Shown: positions 1 to 9,689 of the stretch, piece by piece
Layout: each line of letters opens with the position of its first letter
Position numbering within the stretch: position 1 is the stretch's first letter
From: Gallionellales bacterium GWA2_54_124
GTDB taxonomy: Bacteria; Pseudomonadota; Gammaproteobacteria; Burkholderiales; Gallionellaceae
DNA: 64,000 nt
Direction: 5' to 3'
Assembly (NCBI GenBank): GCA_001801025.1
Contig: MGWO01000007.1
Location: 496,001-560,000, forward strand
The notes under the pieces: model-generated
What the model saw: only the letters and a program-made list of their open reading frames with translations
Database searches by the model: none
Told to the model about the DNA's origin: nothing
Program-made: the position numbers and the translations under genes

Positions 1-2
1 CG

Positions 3-899
<897 letters not shown>

Positions 900-924
900 G
901 AAGTCAGGGTTCAGGATAAATATG

Positions 925-954
925 CGCCCCAGGTTCAGGCCGGGGCGTTTTTTT
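925..954 (+). terminator. Rho-independent terminator after eno
   Basis: CGCCCC (925-930) pairs with GGGGCG (942-947) across an 11-nt loop and is followed by seven T. It lies between the eno stop and ftsB, so ftsB probably has its own promoter or depends on readthrough. Confidence 0.85.
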
Positions 955-1003
955 CGTGTGGTATTGACTGGTTTGAGTAAGTCGAAAGACTCATCCTGCA
1001 TAT

Positions 1004-1318
1004 ATGAAAATAATCACACTGATATTGATTGTGTTGCTGCTGCTATTGCAATATCCGCTTTGGCTGGGCCGCGGCGGCTGGCTGAAGGTGCAGGATTTGC
1101 ACCGTCAGGTTGCGGCAGAACAGCAGATTAATCAAAAGATCCAGACGCGTAATGGCTTGCTGGACGCGGAGGTGCGCGATCTGAAACAGGGCACCGAGGC
1201 GATCGAAGAGCGTGCGCGCAGCGAGTTGGGTATGATCAAGAGCAATGAGGTTTTCTTTCAGATACTGGACGGCAACGTCAGTCAAATTGCTTCTGCACCG
1301 GTGCCAACGGCCAAATAA
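1004..1318 (+). CDS. ftsB: Cell division protein FtsB
   Basis: Small bitopic inner-membrane protein of the FtsQLB divisome subcomplex. The 104 residues show the family layout: a very short cytoplasmic start, one transmembrane helix (about residues 3-17, mostly Ile and Leu), the conserved post-membrane GRGGWLKV segment, a periplasmic coiled coil (about 28-70), then ARSELGMIK and a VFFQIL stretch typical of FtsB. The position directly after eno is conserved in beta- and gammaproteobacteria and supports the call. No strong Shine-Dalgarno sequence is visible before the ATG. The C-terminal tail is short and Ala/Pro-rich. Confidence 0.93.
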   Translation: MKIITLILIVLLLLLQYPLWLGRGGWLKVQDLHRQVAAEQQINQKIQTRNGLLDAEVRDLKQGTEAIEERARSELGMIKSNEVFFQILDGNVSQIASAPVPTAK

Positions 1319-1327
1319 TGCCGCTAT

Positions 1328-3115
1328 TTAGTAGCCCAGCGCGCGTGCGCCCTGATAAAAAATAAAGCTGACCAGCCACGCAAGGGCTAGCGACCAGATG
1401 AGTGCGAGCAGGGTGAAGCGACGGCTCTTCGATTCACTTTTGAGTGTCGCAATCGTCGACAGGCAGGGCGTGTAGATCAGCGTGAACAGCATGAAACTAT
1501 AGGCTTGCACCCAGTCCAGTTGCTGGGCGAGTGCGCCGCTGAGCGCACTTCCTGTCAGCCCGTAGATCACCGCCAGCGAACCGATGACGATTTCCTTGGC
1601 GACAAAACCAAATAGCAGTGCGATGGTGAGCTGTTCGTTGATGCCGATCGGCGCGAAAAAAGGGTGCAGCAGGCTGCCTATCATGCCCGACAGCGTTTCC
1701 GGACTGGCAGGCTGTGCCGCGAAGGGGATGTGAGTGAGCAGCCAGACCAGTACCACGCCTGCGATGATAAAGGTGCTGGCGCGACGCAGGAAGTGGGTGA
1801 CTTCCAGATAGCCGCGCAAGACCATCTGCCGCAAGGTTGGGAACCGGTAGGGGGGTAATTCCAGCACAAAGGGTTCGCTGTTGGCGAATTGTCGTTTGAA
1901 CAGCAGCGCGGTGAGTATCGCAGCGGCGAAGCTGAACAGATACAGGCTGAACAGCACGAGCGGCGCGGCATGTGCGCTGAACAGGGCGGCGGTGATGAAT
2001 ACGAACACCTGTAAGCGCGCAGAGCACAGCGAGAACGGGATGATCAGCATGGTTAACAGGCGCATGGCGCGGGAGCGCATCACGCGGGTTCCCATCAGCG
2101 CGGGTACGTTGCAGCCGAAGCCCATCAGCAGCATTACGAAACCTCTCCCGTCCAGCCCCATTTTGGCCATCAGCGCATCCATCAAAAAGGCGGCGCGCGA
2201 CAAATAGCCGCTGTCCTCGACGATTGCCATCAGCAGGAAGAACAATACGATGACCGGGACGAAGGCCGCAACCGTTGCGATGCCGTTGTAAATTCCGTCC
2301 AGCAGCAAGCCTTGCAGGGCTGGAGGCAGGCTGGCAAGGGCAGGCGCTAAGGACGTCTCACGCAGCCAGTTAAGCAGCAGTCCGATGCCGATTTGCAGCG
2401 GCTGGCCGAAAAAGAAGATGCCCTGAAACAATAGATACATGATGCCGAAGAAAATCGGCAGCCCAAGCACCGGATGGAGCATTACGCGATCCAGTTTTTC
2501 GGTGAGATTTGCAGGCAAGCGGGCGGGTATTTGAACCGCGCCCTTTAATACGCGCGCCATCTCGGCTTCGATGTGTTCGTCCTGTTCGAGCTGGGTGCGC
2601 ACATTTTCAGCCATGCCGGGTGTCGGGTAACGCAGTGCGCGGGTCACAGCCTGCAGGGCCTCCTGGTAGCCCGTGCCGTATTTTCCGCTCAGCTGGAAAA
2701 CCGGCATTTGCAGCATCTCTGACATCTTGCGGCTGTCGATGCTGATGCCGTATTGCTTAGCTTCATCCGACATGTTGAGCAGCACGACGATATTCATGTT
2801 GAGCTGTTTGAGCTGCAGCAGCAGGCTCATCTGGCGTTCGATCTGCGTCGCATTCAGTATCACCAGCGCCAGATCCGGCACATTGTCATGCAAGAAATGC
2901 CGCACGACCTGCTCATCGTCAGAAAATCCGTGCAAATCGTAGATGCCGGGTAGATCGATAATTTCGACCATATCCGCGCCTAGCAGGATTTTGCCGCATA
3001 GCAATTCGACCGTGATGCCGGGCCAGTTACCCACGCGTGCTGCGCCGCCCGTCATGCGGTTGAACAGGGTGGACTTGCCGGTATTGGGCATGCCTAGTAA
3101 CGCGATGCGTTTCAT
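1328..3115 (-). CDS. feoB: Ferrous iron transporter FeoB (short form)
   Basis: Inner-membrane Fe(II) uptake protein with a cytosolic G domain. G1 is GMPNTGKST (8-16), the G2 Thr lies in GNWPGIT (29-35), G3 is DLPG (54-57) and G4 is NMSD (114-117). A spacer leads to membrane helices with the two Gate regions, including CSARLQVF in Gate 1 and YTPCLSTIATLKSE in Gate 2. At 595 residues it is well below the ~770 of E. coli FeoB. The missing length appears to be in the helical spacer and C-terminal region, not in the G domain or gates. It starts in an ATGA overlap with the upstream feoA stop, so the two are translationally coupled. Probably functional. Confidence 0.93.
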   Translation of the reverse strand: MKRIALLGMPNTGKSTLFNRMTGGAARVGNWPGITVELLCGKILLGADMVEIIDLPGIYDLHGFSDDEQVVRHFLHDNVPDLALVILNATQIERQMSLLLQLKQLNMNIVVLLNMSDEAKQYGISIDSRKMSEMLQMPVFQLSGKYGTGYQEALQAVTRALRYPTPGMAENVRTQLEQDEHIEAEMARVLKGAVQIPARLPANLTEKLDRVMLHPVLGLPIFFGIMYLLFQGIFFFGQPLQIGIGLLLNWLRETSLAPALASLPPALQGLLLDGIYNGIATVAAFVPVIVLFFLLMAIVEDSGYLSRAAFLMDALMAKMGLDGRGFVMLLMGFGCNVPALMGTRVMRSRAMRLLTMLIIPFSLCSARLQVFVFITAALFSAHAAPLVLFSLYLFSFAAAILTALLFKRQFANSEPFVLELPPYRFPTLRQMVLRGYLEVTHFLRRASTFIIAGVVLVWLLTHIPFAAQPASPETLSGMIGSLLHPFFAPIGINEQLTIALLFGFVAKEIVIGSLAVIYGLTGSALSGALAQQLDWVQAYSFMLFTLIYTPCLSTIATLKSESKSRRFTLLALIWSLALAWLVSFIFYQGARALGY

Positions 3116-3345
3116 GATTTGCAGATCCTGATTTTGGCGGCTTCCAGACGGCGCAGCACGATGTCTGTCGTGCCGATGCGCACCTGCAGCGGCCCGCCGA
3201 AGCTGGCCTTGCGGATTAATTCTATCGTGCGGCCGGAACGAAAGCCGAGTGCCAGCAGCCGCTGATGCAACGCTTCTTCTGCGTGAATAGCGGTGATGGT
3301 GGCGATGTCGCCTGTATGCAGCGTGGCAAGTGTGGTGGCAGGCAT
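3112..3345 (-). CDS. feoA: Ferrous iron transport accessory protein FeoA
   Basis: A 77-residue SH3-like protein that acts in the cytoplasm with FeoB. Family features are the opening TLATLHTGDIATI, the LLALGFRSGRTIELI core and a closing strand LRRLEAAKIRI. It is the first gene of feoAB and its TGA overlaps the feoB ATG. The region upstream, shared with the divergent dapA, shows no convincing Fur box by eye, so iron control cannot be read from the sequence. Confidence 0.92.
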   Translation of the reverse strand: MPATTLATLHTGDIATITAIHAEEALHQRLLALGFRSGRTIELIRKASFGGPLQVRIGTTDIVLRRLEAAKIRICKS

Positions 3346-3519
3346 GAAGCGCTTAGAAATTCAACAATGGTGCATTATTCCACAGCCGTCCTGTGTTTGT
3401 CGCGCAAGGCGTGTTTGCGTGTGGTGCCAATCGGATGGAAATCATAGTAGCGGCGGTATATTTGCCGTGCCCGTTAGGTTAGAATGCCACCTTTGCTTGT
3501 CACGAAAACGAGAGTCAGA

Positions 3520-4401
3520 ATGATCAAGGGAAGTATTGTTGCAATCGTCACGCCTATGCACGAAGACGGTAGTCTGGATTTGCCGGCGTTTCGCGGATTG
3601 ATCGATTTTCACATCGAGCAGGGTACGGATGCCATCGTGGTGGTGGGGACGACGGGAGAGTCGCCGACCGTCGATCTGGAAGAGCACGAGCTGCTGATTT
3701 CAGAGGCGGTGAAACATGCTGCGAAGCGTATTCCCGTCATTGCCGGTACAGGTGCCAATTCGACACGCGAAGCCATAGAGCTTGCCCAGTTTTCACAGCG
3801 TGCCGGGGCGGATGCATCACTGACCGTGGTGCCTTATTACAACAAGCCGACTCAGGAAGGTCTGTACCTGCACTTCAAGGCGATTGCAGAAGCGGTGGAC
3901 ATGCCGCATATCCTGTACAACGTGCCGGGACGTACAGTGGCGGACATGAACAACGACACGGTGCTGCGTCTGGCACAGATGCCGAATATCGTCGGGATCA
4001 AGGATGCGACAGGAAATATCGAGCGCGGCAGTGATTTGCTGGCGCGCGCCCCGAAGGATTTTGCCATCTACAGCGGCGATGACGCCAGCACGCTGGCGCT
4101 GATGTTGCTGGGCGCGCACGGCACGATTTCCGTTACTGCCAATGTCGCGCCCAAACTGATGCACGAGATGTGCATGGCCGCACTGGACGGCGATGTGGTG
4201 CGGGCGCGGGAAATCAATTTCCGCTTACTGGGATTGCACCGTAACCTGTTCGTCGAGGCCAATCCTATCCCGGTAAAATGGGCGGTCGCACGCATGGGCC
4301 GCATGAAAAACACCCTGCGCCTGCCGCTGACGCCCTTGTCGGCAGGGATGCATCACGTTGTTGAACAAGCCATGCGGGACGCTGGCGTACTTACAAATTA
4401 A
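3520..4401 (+). CDS. dapA: 4-hydroxy-tetrahydrodipicolinate synthase
   Basis: Class I aldolase that condenses pyruvate with aspartate semialdehyde, the first committed step to diaminopimelate and lysine. The 293-residue length from ATG 3520 matches the family; an upstream in-frame ATG at 3484 would add 12 unlikely residues. Diagnostic segments are GTTGESPT near residue 45, the active-site Tyr in YYNKPTQEG, and the Schiff-base Lys in GIKDATGN. bamC follows after 15 bases, the conserved dapA-bamC arrangement of proteobacteria. dapB, a later pathway step, lies at 48.8 kb in this window. Confidence 0.97.
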   Translation: MIKGSIVAIVTPMHEDGSLDLPAFRGLIDFHIEQGTDAIVVVGTTGESPTVDLEEHELLISEAVKHAAKRIPVIAGTGANSTREAIELAQFSQRAGADASLTVVPYYNKPTQEGLYLHFKAIAEAVDMPHILYNVPGRTVADMNNDTVLRLAQMPNIVGIKDATGNIERGSDLLARAPKDFAIYSGDDASTLALMLLGAHGTISVTANVAPKLMHEMCMAALDGDVVRAREINFRLLGLHRNLFVEANPIPVKWAVARMGRMKNTLRLPLTPLSAGMHHVVEQAMRDAGVLTN

Positions 4402-4416
4402 TCTTCGGGAATAAAT

Positions 4417-5493
4417 ATGAAAGCTTTGCATATTGGAATTTGTAGTGTTGCGCTGGTCTCTCTGGCCGGATGCGGTGCGATGGGCTTGGGTAACAAGCGC
4501 ATCGATTATGGCGCGGCTGCCGTACAAGTGCCGACCCTCGAAGTGCCGCCGGATCTGACCACTCCTGAAGTGGATGACCGTTACAAGGTCGCAGGTGGAG
4601 AGTCTGTTGCGACTTACTCGGCGTATAACAGCGAAGCGGCGCCAGTCGCGCGCAGCACGGTGCTGCCGGTTGTAAAGGGCGTCAGTCTGCAGCGCAACGG
4701 CGCTCAGCGCTGGTTGAAAGTATCCGATCAGCCTGAAAATGTCTGGCCGGTCGTCAAAGCCTTTTTGCGTGAGACGGGGCTGAGCATTCAGACTGAGGAT
4801 CAGGCAGCCGGTATCATCGAAACAGAATGGGCGGAAAATCGCGCCAAGATTCCTCAGGATGGTCTGCGCAATATCATCGGCAAGGTTTTTGATGGCCTGT
4901 ACTCTTCAGGCGAACGTGATCAGTATCGCATCCGTCTGGAACGCTCAGGAGAAGCGACTGAGATTTACATCACGCATCGCGGCAAAGTTGAAGTGCTGGA
5001 TGCGGACAAAAACTCCTCGAAGTGGCAAACCCGCCCGAACGATCCTGAAATGGAAGCGGAATTGTTGCAGCGTCTGATGGTGCGTTTTGGCGGTACGCCT
5101 GCGCAAGCCGTTGCAGCGACCGAAGGCGCTGCCGTCTCTACGGGCGCTGCCACGCTGCTGCAGGTATTCGATGGCAGTAGCGTCATCGTCATTAGCGACG
5201 CGTTTGACAAGAGCTGGCGCCGGGTGGGACTTGCGATTGAACGTGCCGGTTACGTCGTCGAAGACAAAGACCGCGAGAAGGGCGTTTATTTCCTGCGCAC
5301 CGTCAAGGTCGAAAAGGGCTGGATGGATAAGCTGCAGTTCTGGAAGGATGAAGAGGACACGAGTCTGCGTTATCGCGTCACCGTCAAGGATGCGGGCGCT
5401 TCATGCGAAGTCGCGGTCACCGATCAGAACGGCGTAAGCTCGGAGGCGAGTCAGTCGCGTCTCGATGCAATTTTCAAGAATATCAATCAATAA
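4417..5493 (+). CDS. bamC: Outer membrane assembly lipoprotein BamC
   Basis: Lipoprotein subunit of the BAM complex that inserts beta-barrel proteins into the outer membrane. The N-terminus is a lipoprotein signal with lipobox SLAGC (Cys19). A flexible segment follows, then two helix-grip-like domains (about 95-215 and 240-358), which matches NlpB/BamC. Other support: position immediately after dapA, and bamE also in the window (48.4 kb). A strong hairpin terminator follows at 5516-5546. The 358-residue length is normal. Confidence 0.92.
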   Translation: MKALHIGICSVALVSLAGCGAMGLGNKRIDYGAAAVQVPTLEVPPDLTTPEVDDRYKVAGGESVATYSAYNSEAAPVARSTVLPVVKGVSLQRNGAQRWLKVSDQPENVWPVVKAFLRETGLSIQTEDQAAGIIETEWAENRAKIPQDGLRNIIGKVFDGLYSSGERDQYRIRLERSGEATEIYITHRGKVEVLDADKNSSKWQTRPNDPEMEAELLQRLMVRFGGTPAQAVAATEGAAVSTGAATLLQVFDGSSVIVISDAFDKSWRRVGLAIERAGYVVEDKDREKGVYFLRTVKVEKGWMDKLQFWKDEEDTSLRYRVTVKDAGASCEVAVTDQNGVSSEASQSRLDAIFKNINQ

Positions 5494-5515
5494 ACTGATT
5501 GCAGGGTAAGTAAAA

Positions 5516-5546
5516 AAGCTCGCCTTTGCCGGTGAGCTTTTTTTTT
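5516..5546 (+). terminator. Rho-independent terminator after dapA-bamC
   Basis: AAGCTCGCC pairs with GGTGAGCTT (one G-T pair) around a six-base loop and runs into nine T. It closes the dapA-bamC unit just before the next gene. Confidence 0.88.
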
Positions 5547-5557
5547 GAGGAAATCGG

Positions 5558-6325
5558 ATGAAATTTGCCTCTTTAGGGAGCGGTAGCGAAGGTAACGCGT
5601 TGCTGGTGAGCAGCGGGCAGACGCATGTATTGCTTGATTGTGGTTTTAGTCTGAAAGAGGCGGTCGCGCGTCTTGCTCGTCTTGATGTGACGCCTTTCCA
5701 GCTGAACGGCATCGTCGTGACGCATGAGCACGGAGATCACATCGGCGGTGTGGCGCGGCTGGCACGCCAATACCGTATTCCCGTCTGGCTGACGCGAGGC
5801 ACGCACCGGGCGCAGCCCAAGGCATTTGAAAAGGTCGAGGAGCTACACGAAATCGATGTGCATCAGTGTTTTATGATTGGCGATATGGAAATTCAGCCCT
5901 ACCCTGTGCCGCACGATGCCGCAGAGCCTGTGCAGTATCTGTTGTCAGGCGGCGGTAAGCGGTTGGGGGTGTTGACCGATGCGGGGTGCAGCACGCCCTA
6001 TATCGAGCAGATGCTGAGCGGGTGCGATGCGCTGGTGCTCGAATGCAATCACGACAGCGATATGCTGATGAACGGCAGCTATCCCTATAGCTTAAAGCAG
6101 CGTGTGGCGGGGCGTTTCGGTCATCTGGGCAATGCCGAGGCGGCGGCGCTATTGGCCAGACTCGATACGAGCCGTTTGCAGCATCTGATTGCCGCGCATC
6201 TGAGCGCACACAATAATACGCAGGCGTTAGCAGTCAGTGCCTTGTGCGGGGTCTTGAATTGTGAGGCGGAATGGATTGGGGTTGCAACGCAGCATGAAGG
6301 ATTCGGCTGGCGGGAAATAATATAG
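5558..6325 (+). CDS. Metallo-beta-lactamase-fold hydrolase (YycJ/WalJ-like)
   Basis: 255-residue cytoplasmic metallohydrolase. The fold is marked by the opening GSGSEGNALLV, the metal-binding THEHGDH (55-61), a later His in PYPVPHDAAEP, TDAG and LECNHDSDML, and a late AAHLSAHNN. Order and spacing match the YycJ/WalJ group, several of which are predicted or shown 5'-3' DNA exonucleases. The substrate cannot be read from sequence. SD GAGG sits eight bases before the ATG. It has its own unit after the bamC terminator. Confidence 0.85.
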   Translation: MKFASLGSGSEGNALLVSSGQTHVLLDCGFSLKEAVARLARLDVTPFQLNGIVVTHEHGDHIGGVARLARQYRIPVWLTRGTHRAQPKAFEKVEELHEIDVHQCFMIGDMEIQPYPVPHDAAEPVQYLLSGGGKRLGVLTDAGCSTPYIEQMLSGCDALVLECNHDSDMLMNGSYPYSLKQRVAGRFGHLGNAEAAALLARLDTSRLQHLIAAHLSAHNNTQALAVSALCGVLNCEAEWIGVATQHEGFGWREII

Positions 6326-6448
6326 CGCAGGAGATAGCGCTTTTTGATAGGGAGACCGCAAGCTCGCACGGGGCTTCCCGCGCAACTAAACGATGAGGCC
6401 GTAAAGTTGCTGAATGATAGTCGCGCGATGCGCTCGTTGTTTTAAGCG

Positions 6449-6476
6449 AAAAAAAACCGGCTTGCGCCGGTTTTTT
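6449..6476. terminator. Bidirectional terminator
   Basis: A-run, AACCGG, CTTGCG loop, CCGGTT, T-run: a symmetric hairpin between two converging genes. It can end both the hydrolase transcript (+) and the small lipoprotein transcript (-). Confidence 0.8.
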
Positions 6477-6491
6477 CTTGCAAGCAGTCTA

Positions 6492-6686
6492 TTACTTAGC
6501 AGCTGGAGCGGCTTCAACAGCAGATGCTGCTTCAGCAACAGGAGCAGCTGGAGCTGCTTCAACAGCAGAAACAGCAGCTGGTGCTTCAACAACAGCAGGA
6601 GCAGCAGCTGGAGCTTCAGCTGCCTTTTCACCACAAGCAGACAAAGCAAGAGCCAACAGAGCAGCAACGAGAGCGGATAATTTCAT
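6492..6686 (-). CDS. Small Ala/Pro/Val-rich lipoprotein
   Basis: 64 residues. A lipoprotein signal (about 1-18) ends in LALSAC, so Cys18 would be lipidated. The rest, after GEKAAE, is almost wholly Ala, Pro, Val and Glu in repeating blocks (APAAAPAVVEAP, VEAAPAAPVAEA), encoded by reiterated GCTGCT/CAGC-type triplets. SD AAGGAAA lies ahead of the ATG. It resembles the low-complexity lipoproteins often found in betaproteobacteria, but no function is recognised. The periodic codons make the length prone to change. Confidence 0.72.
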   Translation of the reverse strand: MKLSALVAALLALALSACGEKAAEAPAAAPAVVEAPAAVSAVEAAPAAPVAEAASAVEAAPAAK

Positions 6687-6812
6687 GTTAAGTTTCCTTA
6701 AGGTTAAGTTAAAAATGATTGAAAATTTTGTTCGACTTCGCTGATTCAGCTAAAATCAAAGTCGCGGCATTCTACCAGTAAAATTAAAAAAATCCAGTAA
6801 ATTGCAGTATTT

Positions 6813-7304
6813 TTATAAGCCTAATTGCGTTGTGGATATGGCGGAATGGGAGCTTGACCACATTTCAGTGAAGGATGCGGTCAATGCGCGTGCATTATCG
6901 GGGTCGTTTTGCGCAAAGAGTCCGCGCGGATCATCGAAATGAAACCGGCGTACATAGTGCAGGTTGTCCGCTACGCTGAAGGGCGCGGTAATGTGTTGCA
7001 GGATTTTGGATGTCTGGCGGATGAACATCCTGTCGTCAAACTGCTGCAACAACATCGTCATGCGCGGACACAAAGTGGACAGGTAGTGCGTATCGTGCGT
7101 CAGCACATGCAGGCGGTTGTTAGGGTTTGCCAGCAGAAAATGGCGCAAGCAGTCGTAACGTGCCTCCGAGTTGAACCCCAGTCCGTCGAAATTCTTTTCA
7201 AACAAATAGAGGGTATGCCGGGCCCGCTGGCATAAGGCATCGAGTGCCGCGCTGTAATCGGTAATGCCGTCCAGATGGGTGTGTGTCAGCGCGTCATCCG
7301 TCAT
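6813..7304 (-). CDS. Conserved hypothetical protein (possible DUF7931-like)
   Basis: 163 residues from ATG 7304, chosen because it has SD AAAGGAAA and lies just after the roxA stop; the longer frame would start inside roxA. Soluble, with no signal or membrane segment. It has a phospholipase-D-like feel (LYLFEKNFDGLGF, LTHDTHYLST, a late YVRRFHFDDPRGLFAQNDP) but no HKD catalytic motif. I recall similar domains next to or fused with acetyltransferases in betaproteobacteria, but this is uncertain. Probably co-transcribed with roxA. Confidence 0.6.
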   Translation of the reverse strand: MTDDALTHTHLDGITDYSAALDALCQRARHTLYLFEKNFDGLGFNSEARYDCLRHFLLANPNNRLHVLTHDTHYLSTLCPRMTMLLQQFDDRMFIRQTSKILQHITAPFSVADNLHYVRRFHFDDPRGLFAQNDPDNARALTASFTEMWSSSHSAISTTQLGL

Positions 7305-7315
7305 GTCGGTTTCCT

Positions 7316-8440
7316 TTAAACGGGGGAAAGATAGCCGTCCAGATACCATTCATACAGCGTTTCGATCACATGTTCCGGGCACTTGGGTTGTGCGGGCAGG
7401 CTGCGATTGTCAGCCAGTTCGCGCAGCAAGGCGTAGTCGGCGGCGTCCACCTGAGTGGATTCGCCGTTCATAAACACGGTATCGGTGTGGCATAGCATCT
7501 GGCTCTTGAGATTCAGTGCAATGCCGGTGCTGGCGAGTGCTTTGGCGAATTTTTTCAGACTCAGCTCCGTCTCCGGCGTATCGAAATAGATATGCGGCTT
7601 GGGTTCGCTGAGATAACAGCCGAGGAAATTGGCGATATCGCCTTTATCCCAGCGTACCTGCTTGATCGCCTGTTCTACCTGCGTCAGCATATCGGAACTG
7701 ATTTCGGACGGATGTGCCTGTGTTTTCAAATCGGGATCGGCGTAGTTGCCTTCCACCACGATCCGGTCTTGCAGGTAAACCAGAAACTGTTCTGCAAGCT
7801 CCTGATAGGCCGGGGTGCGAAAACCGATCGAATAGGTCATGCAGTCGTCTTCGGCGACGCCGTTGTGCGCGCATTGCGGCGGCAGATACAGCATGTCGCC
7901 GGGGCCCAGTACCCATTCCTGCTCGACCTTGAAGTCCTGCAAAATGCGCAGCGGCGCGCCTTCGATCAGCGTGCGGTCGGCCTGCGTGGAAATCTGCCAG
8001 CGGCGATGCCCCAGTCCTTGCAGCAGGAAAACATCGTAGGGGTCAAAATGCGGGCCTACGCCACCGTCTTTGGGTGCGTAGCTGACCATCAGGTCGTCCA
8101 GACGCGCGTGCGGAATAAAATCGAAGCGTTTGAGCAGTTCAGCCGCTTCCGGCAGGTGATGGTTTAAGCCTTGCAGCAGCACCGTCCAGTGCGATTTGCC
8201 GAAGTCTTTGAAGTCTTTTGCCGTAAAGGGCGATTGCGCCAGTTCAAACTCGCCGTTGTACTGGGTGATCAGGCGCGCTTGCGCTTCTTCTGTGCAGGCA
8301 AGTTTGATCGCCTGTTTGGGGCTGAGCAGTCCGGTGAATTCAGGAAGGGCGCCGCGTATCAGCAGCGGTTTCTTCTGCCAGTAGTCGCGCAGAAATTCGT
8401 CTATGGACAGGCCGCCTAGCAATGTGGATATATTTTTCAT
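7316..8440 (-). CDS. roxA: Ribosomal protein L16 arginine hydroxylase (JmjC/cupin oxygenase)
   Basis: Fe(II)/2-oxoglutarate-dependent oxygenase of the YcfD/RoxA family, which hydroxylates an Arg of ribosomal protein uL16. From ATG 8440 it has 374 residues, nearly the E. coli YcfD length; the longer in-frame start adds 42 implausible residues. Iron ligands are H131 and D133 in PHFDPYDVF and H192 in LPPQCAHNG. The LLIRGALPEF opening and the C-terminal winged-helix-like part are also typical. The function rests on family knowledge. Confidence 0.88.
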   Translation of the reverse strand: MKNISTLLGGLSIDEFLRDYWQKKPLLIRGALPEFTGLLSPKQAIKLACTEEAQARLITQYNGEFELAQSPFTAKDFKDFGKSHWTVLLQGLNHHLPEAAELLKRFDFIPHARLDDLMVSYAPKDGGVGPHFDPYDVFLLQGLGHRRWQISTQADRTLIEGAPLRILQDFKVEQEWVLGPGDMLYLPPQCAHNGVAEDDCMTYSIGFRTPAYQELAEQFLVYLQDRIVVEGNYADPDLKTQAHPSEISSDMLTQVEQAIKQVRWDKGDIANFLGCYLSEPKPHIYFDTPETELSLKKFAKALASTGIALNLKSQMLCHTDTVFMNGESTQVDAADYALLRELADNRSLPAQPKCPEHVIETLYEWYLDGYLSPV

Positions 8441-9055
8441 GCGCGAGATTATAGCCTCGTCAGGCCCCGCGTTGTTGTAGTTAAAAATTAGATCTATGTG
8501 ATACACCGTAGATGATTTTAAAAGACAAGTAAGATCAACGATGAAATGAAGCTCATTTAGCTGCACCCTTTACCCCTGCGCACCGCCGCAGATAGTCAGT
8601 AAATGCGGTGCAGTTGGGCGAGGACTGTTTGAGTACGTGGCCGCTAGCGGATCGTGCGAGTTCCGCAGCCCCGCTATTTACTGGCTATCAAGGGTATGCC
8701 GTCTGGCTGGGTGCAGGCAAGACGGCACGGTAAACCGGGGTCGCCTTTTAGTTTCGGCGACGCCTCACTGCAACTTCGTTGTCTTTGGTATTTTCCAGCA
8801 AAAGAAAACGCAGTTTGGGCGCATCATTAAAAATAAATAAGGACGCAGCCAAAGTAACCAGCTGCCGGGCTGTTACCGGCAAAAATAAAAGCTCATTGTG
8901 TGGACCCGCTGTAAATCTCATAGAAGCTAAAAATTTATTAGGTGACAACAGACAAAGTGTTTAAAATGTCGCGAGATTCAGGATTGAATAAATACATATT
9001 ACTTTCACATACGCCGTCTATGCTTGCACTGGCGAAATTTTAAAAAGGAAATTTA
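8441..9055. other. Intergenic region, mostly dispersed repeat copy A
   Basis: 615 bases between roxA (leftward) and slyD (rightward). About 8536-8880 is a dispersed hairpin repeat described separately. The short ORFs through it are not credible genes. The rest holds the divergent promoters; no other structure stands out. Confidence 0.6.
8536..8880 (+). repeat. Dispersed hairpin repeat, copy A
   Basis: Shares about 340 bases with copy B at 9690-10040 and, in inverse orientation and shorter, with copy C near 18.2 kb. It starts around ACGATGAAATGA. A long stem follows: GATAGTCAGTAAATGCGG (8591-8608) faces CCGCTATTTACTGGCTATC (8671-8689), with GGCGAGGACTG and GAGTTCCGCAGCCCC between the arms. 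A second stem is TGCCGTCT/AGACGGCA (8697-8704, 8720-8727). The 3' half (GGTAAACCGGGGTCGCC...CAGCCAAAGTAACC) is nearly identical to copy B. No transposase is present. Confidence 0.85.
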
Positions 9056-9550
9056 ATGAAGATTGCAAAAAATACAGTGGTATCGTTGCGTTACGAATTG
9101 CGCAATGCCGAAGTGGCAGGCGAAGTGCTTGAAACGGTTGAAGATCCGATCAGCTATCTGCATGGCGGTTACGACGGTATTTTTCCACTGGTAGAGGAAG
9201 CGCTGCATGGCAAGAGCGTAGGCGATAAAGTCAGCGTTACCCTGCAACCGGATGATGCCTTCGGCGAATACGAGCACGAACTGGTCGAAGTCGAAGCGCG
9301 CAGCTCTTTCCCTGAAGATGTCGCCGTTGGCATGCAGTTCGAAGGCGCACCTGAAGAATCTGACGATGAAGACTTCATTTTGTACACCGTTGTGGAAGTG
9401 GGCGACGACGAAGTGACCGTGGATGGCAATCATCCATTGGCTGGCAAAACGGTCACCTTTGACTGCACGGTTACCGGCGTGCGCGCCGCGACCGAAGAAG
9501 AACTGGAACACGGTCATGTGCATGACGAAGCTGGCGGTCATTTGCACTAA
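9056..9550 (+). CDS. slyD: FKBP-type peptidyl-prolyl isomerase SlyD
   Basis: Cytoplasmic prolyl isomerase and chaperone. The 164 residues show the FKBP N-terminal half (VSLRYELRNAEV), the YLHGGYDGIFPLVEEAL segment, an inserted flap (about 70-120) and the return strand HPLAGKTVTFDCTVTGV. The tail is short but His-rich (HGHVHDEAGGHLH), as in metal-binding SlyD proteins that deliver nickel. SD AAAAGGAAA precedes the ATG. A perfect hairpin terminator follows. Confidence 0.93.
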   Translation: MKIAKNTVVSLRYELRNAEVAGEVLETVEDPISYLHGGYDGIFPLVEEALHGKSVGDKVSVTLQPDDAFGEYEHELVEVEARSSFPEDVAVGMQFEGAPEESDDEDFILYTVVEVGDDEVTVDGNHPLAGKTVTFDCTVTGVRAATEEELEHGHVHDEAGGHLH

Positions 9551-9570
9551 GCAGATAACCGTTAAGCATT

Positions 9571-9599
9571 GAAAACGCCCCGCAGTGCGGGGCGTTTTC
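9571..9599. terminator. Terminator after slyD
   Basis: GAAAACGCCCCGCA and its near-perfect reverse complement TGCGGGGCGTTTTC form a 14-bp stem with almost no loop. It ends slyD and could act in both directions. Confidence 0.85.
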
Positions 9600-9689
9600 A
9601 TTTGTGCTCCCGATACGCCGGAATGGATGGTCAAAAAAATAGGCCCTATATGGAATGCAGCGGCTAGTTCGAAAACTACAGCGGGAATA

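Noticed and set aside
3346-3519. Fur box in the feoA-dapA intergenic region
   Set aside because: No stretch resembles the 19-bp Fur consensus well enough to report.
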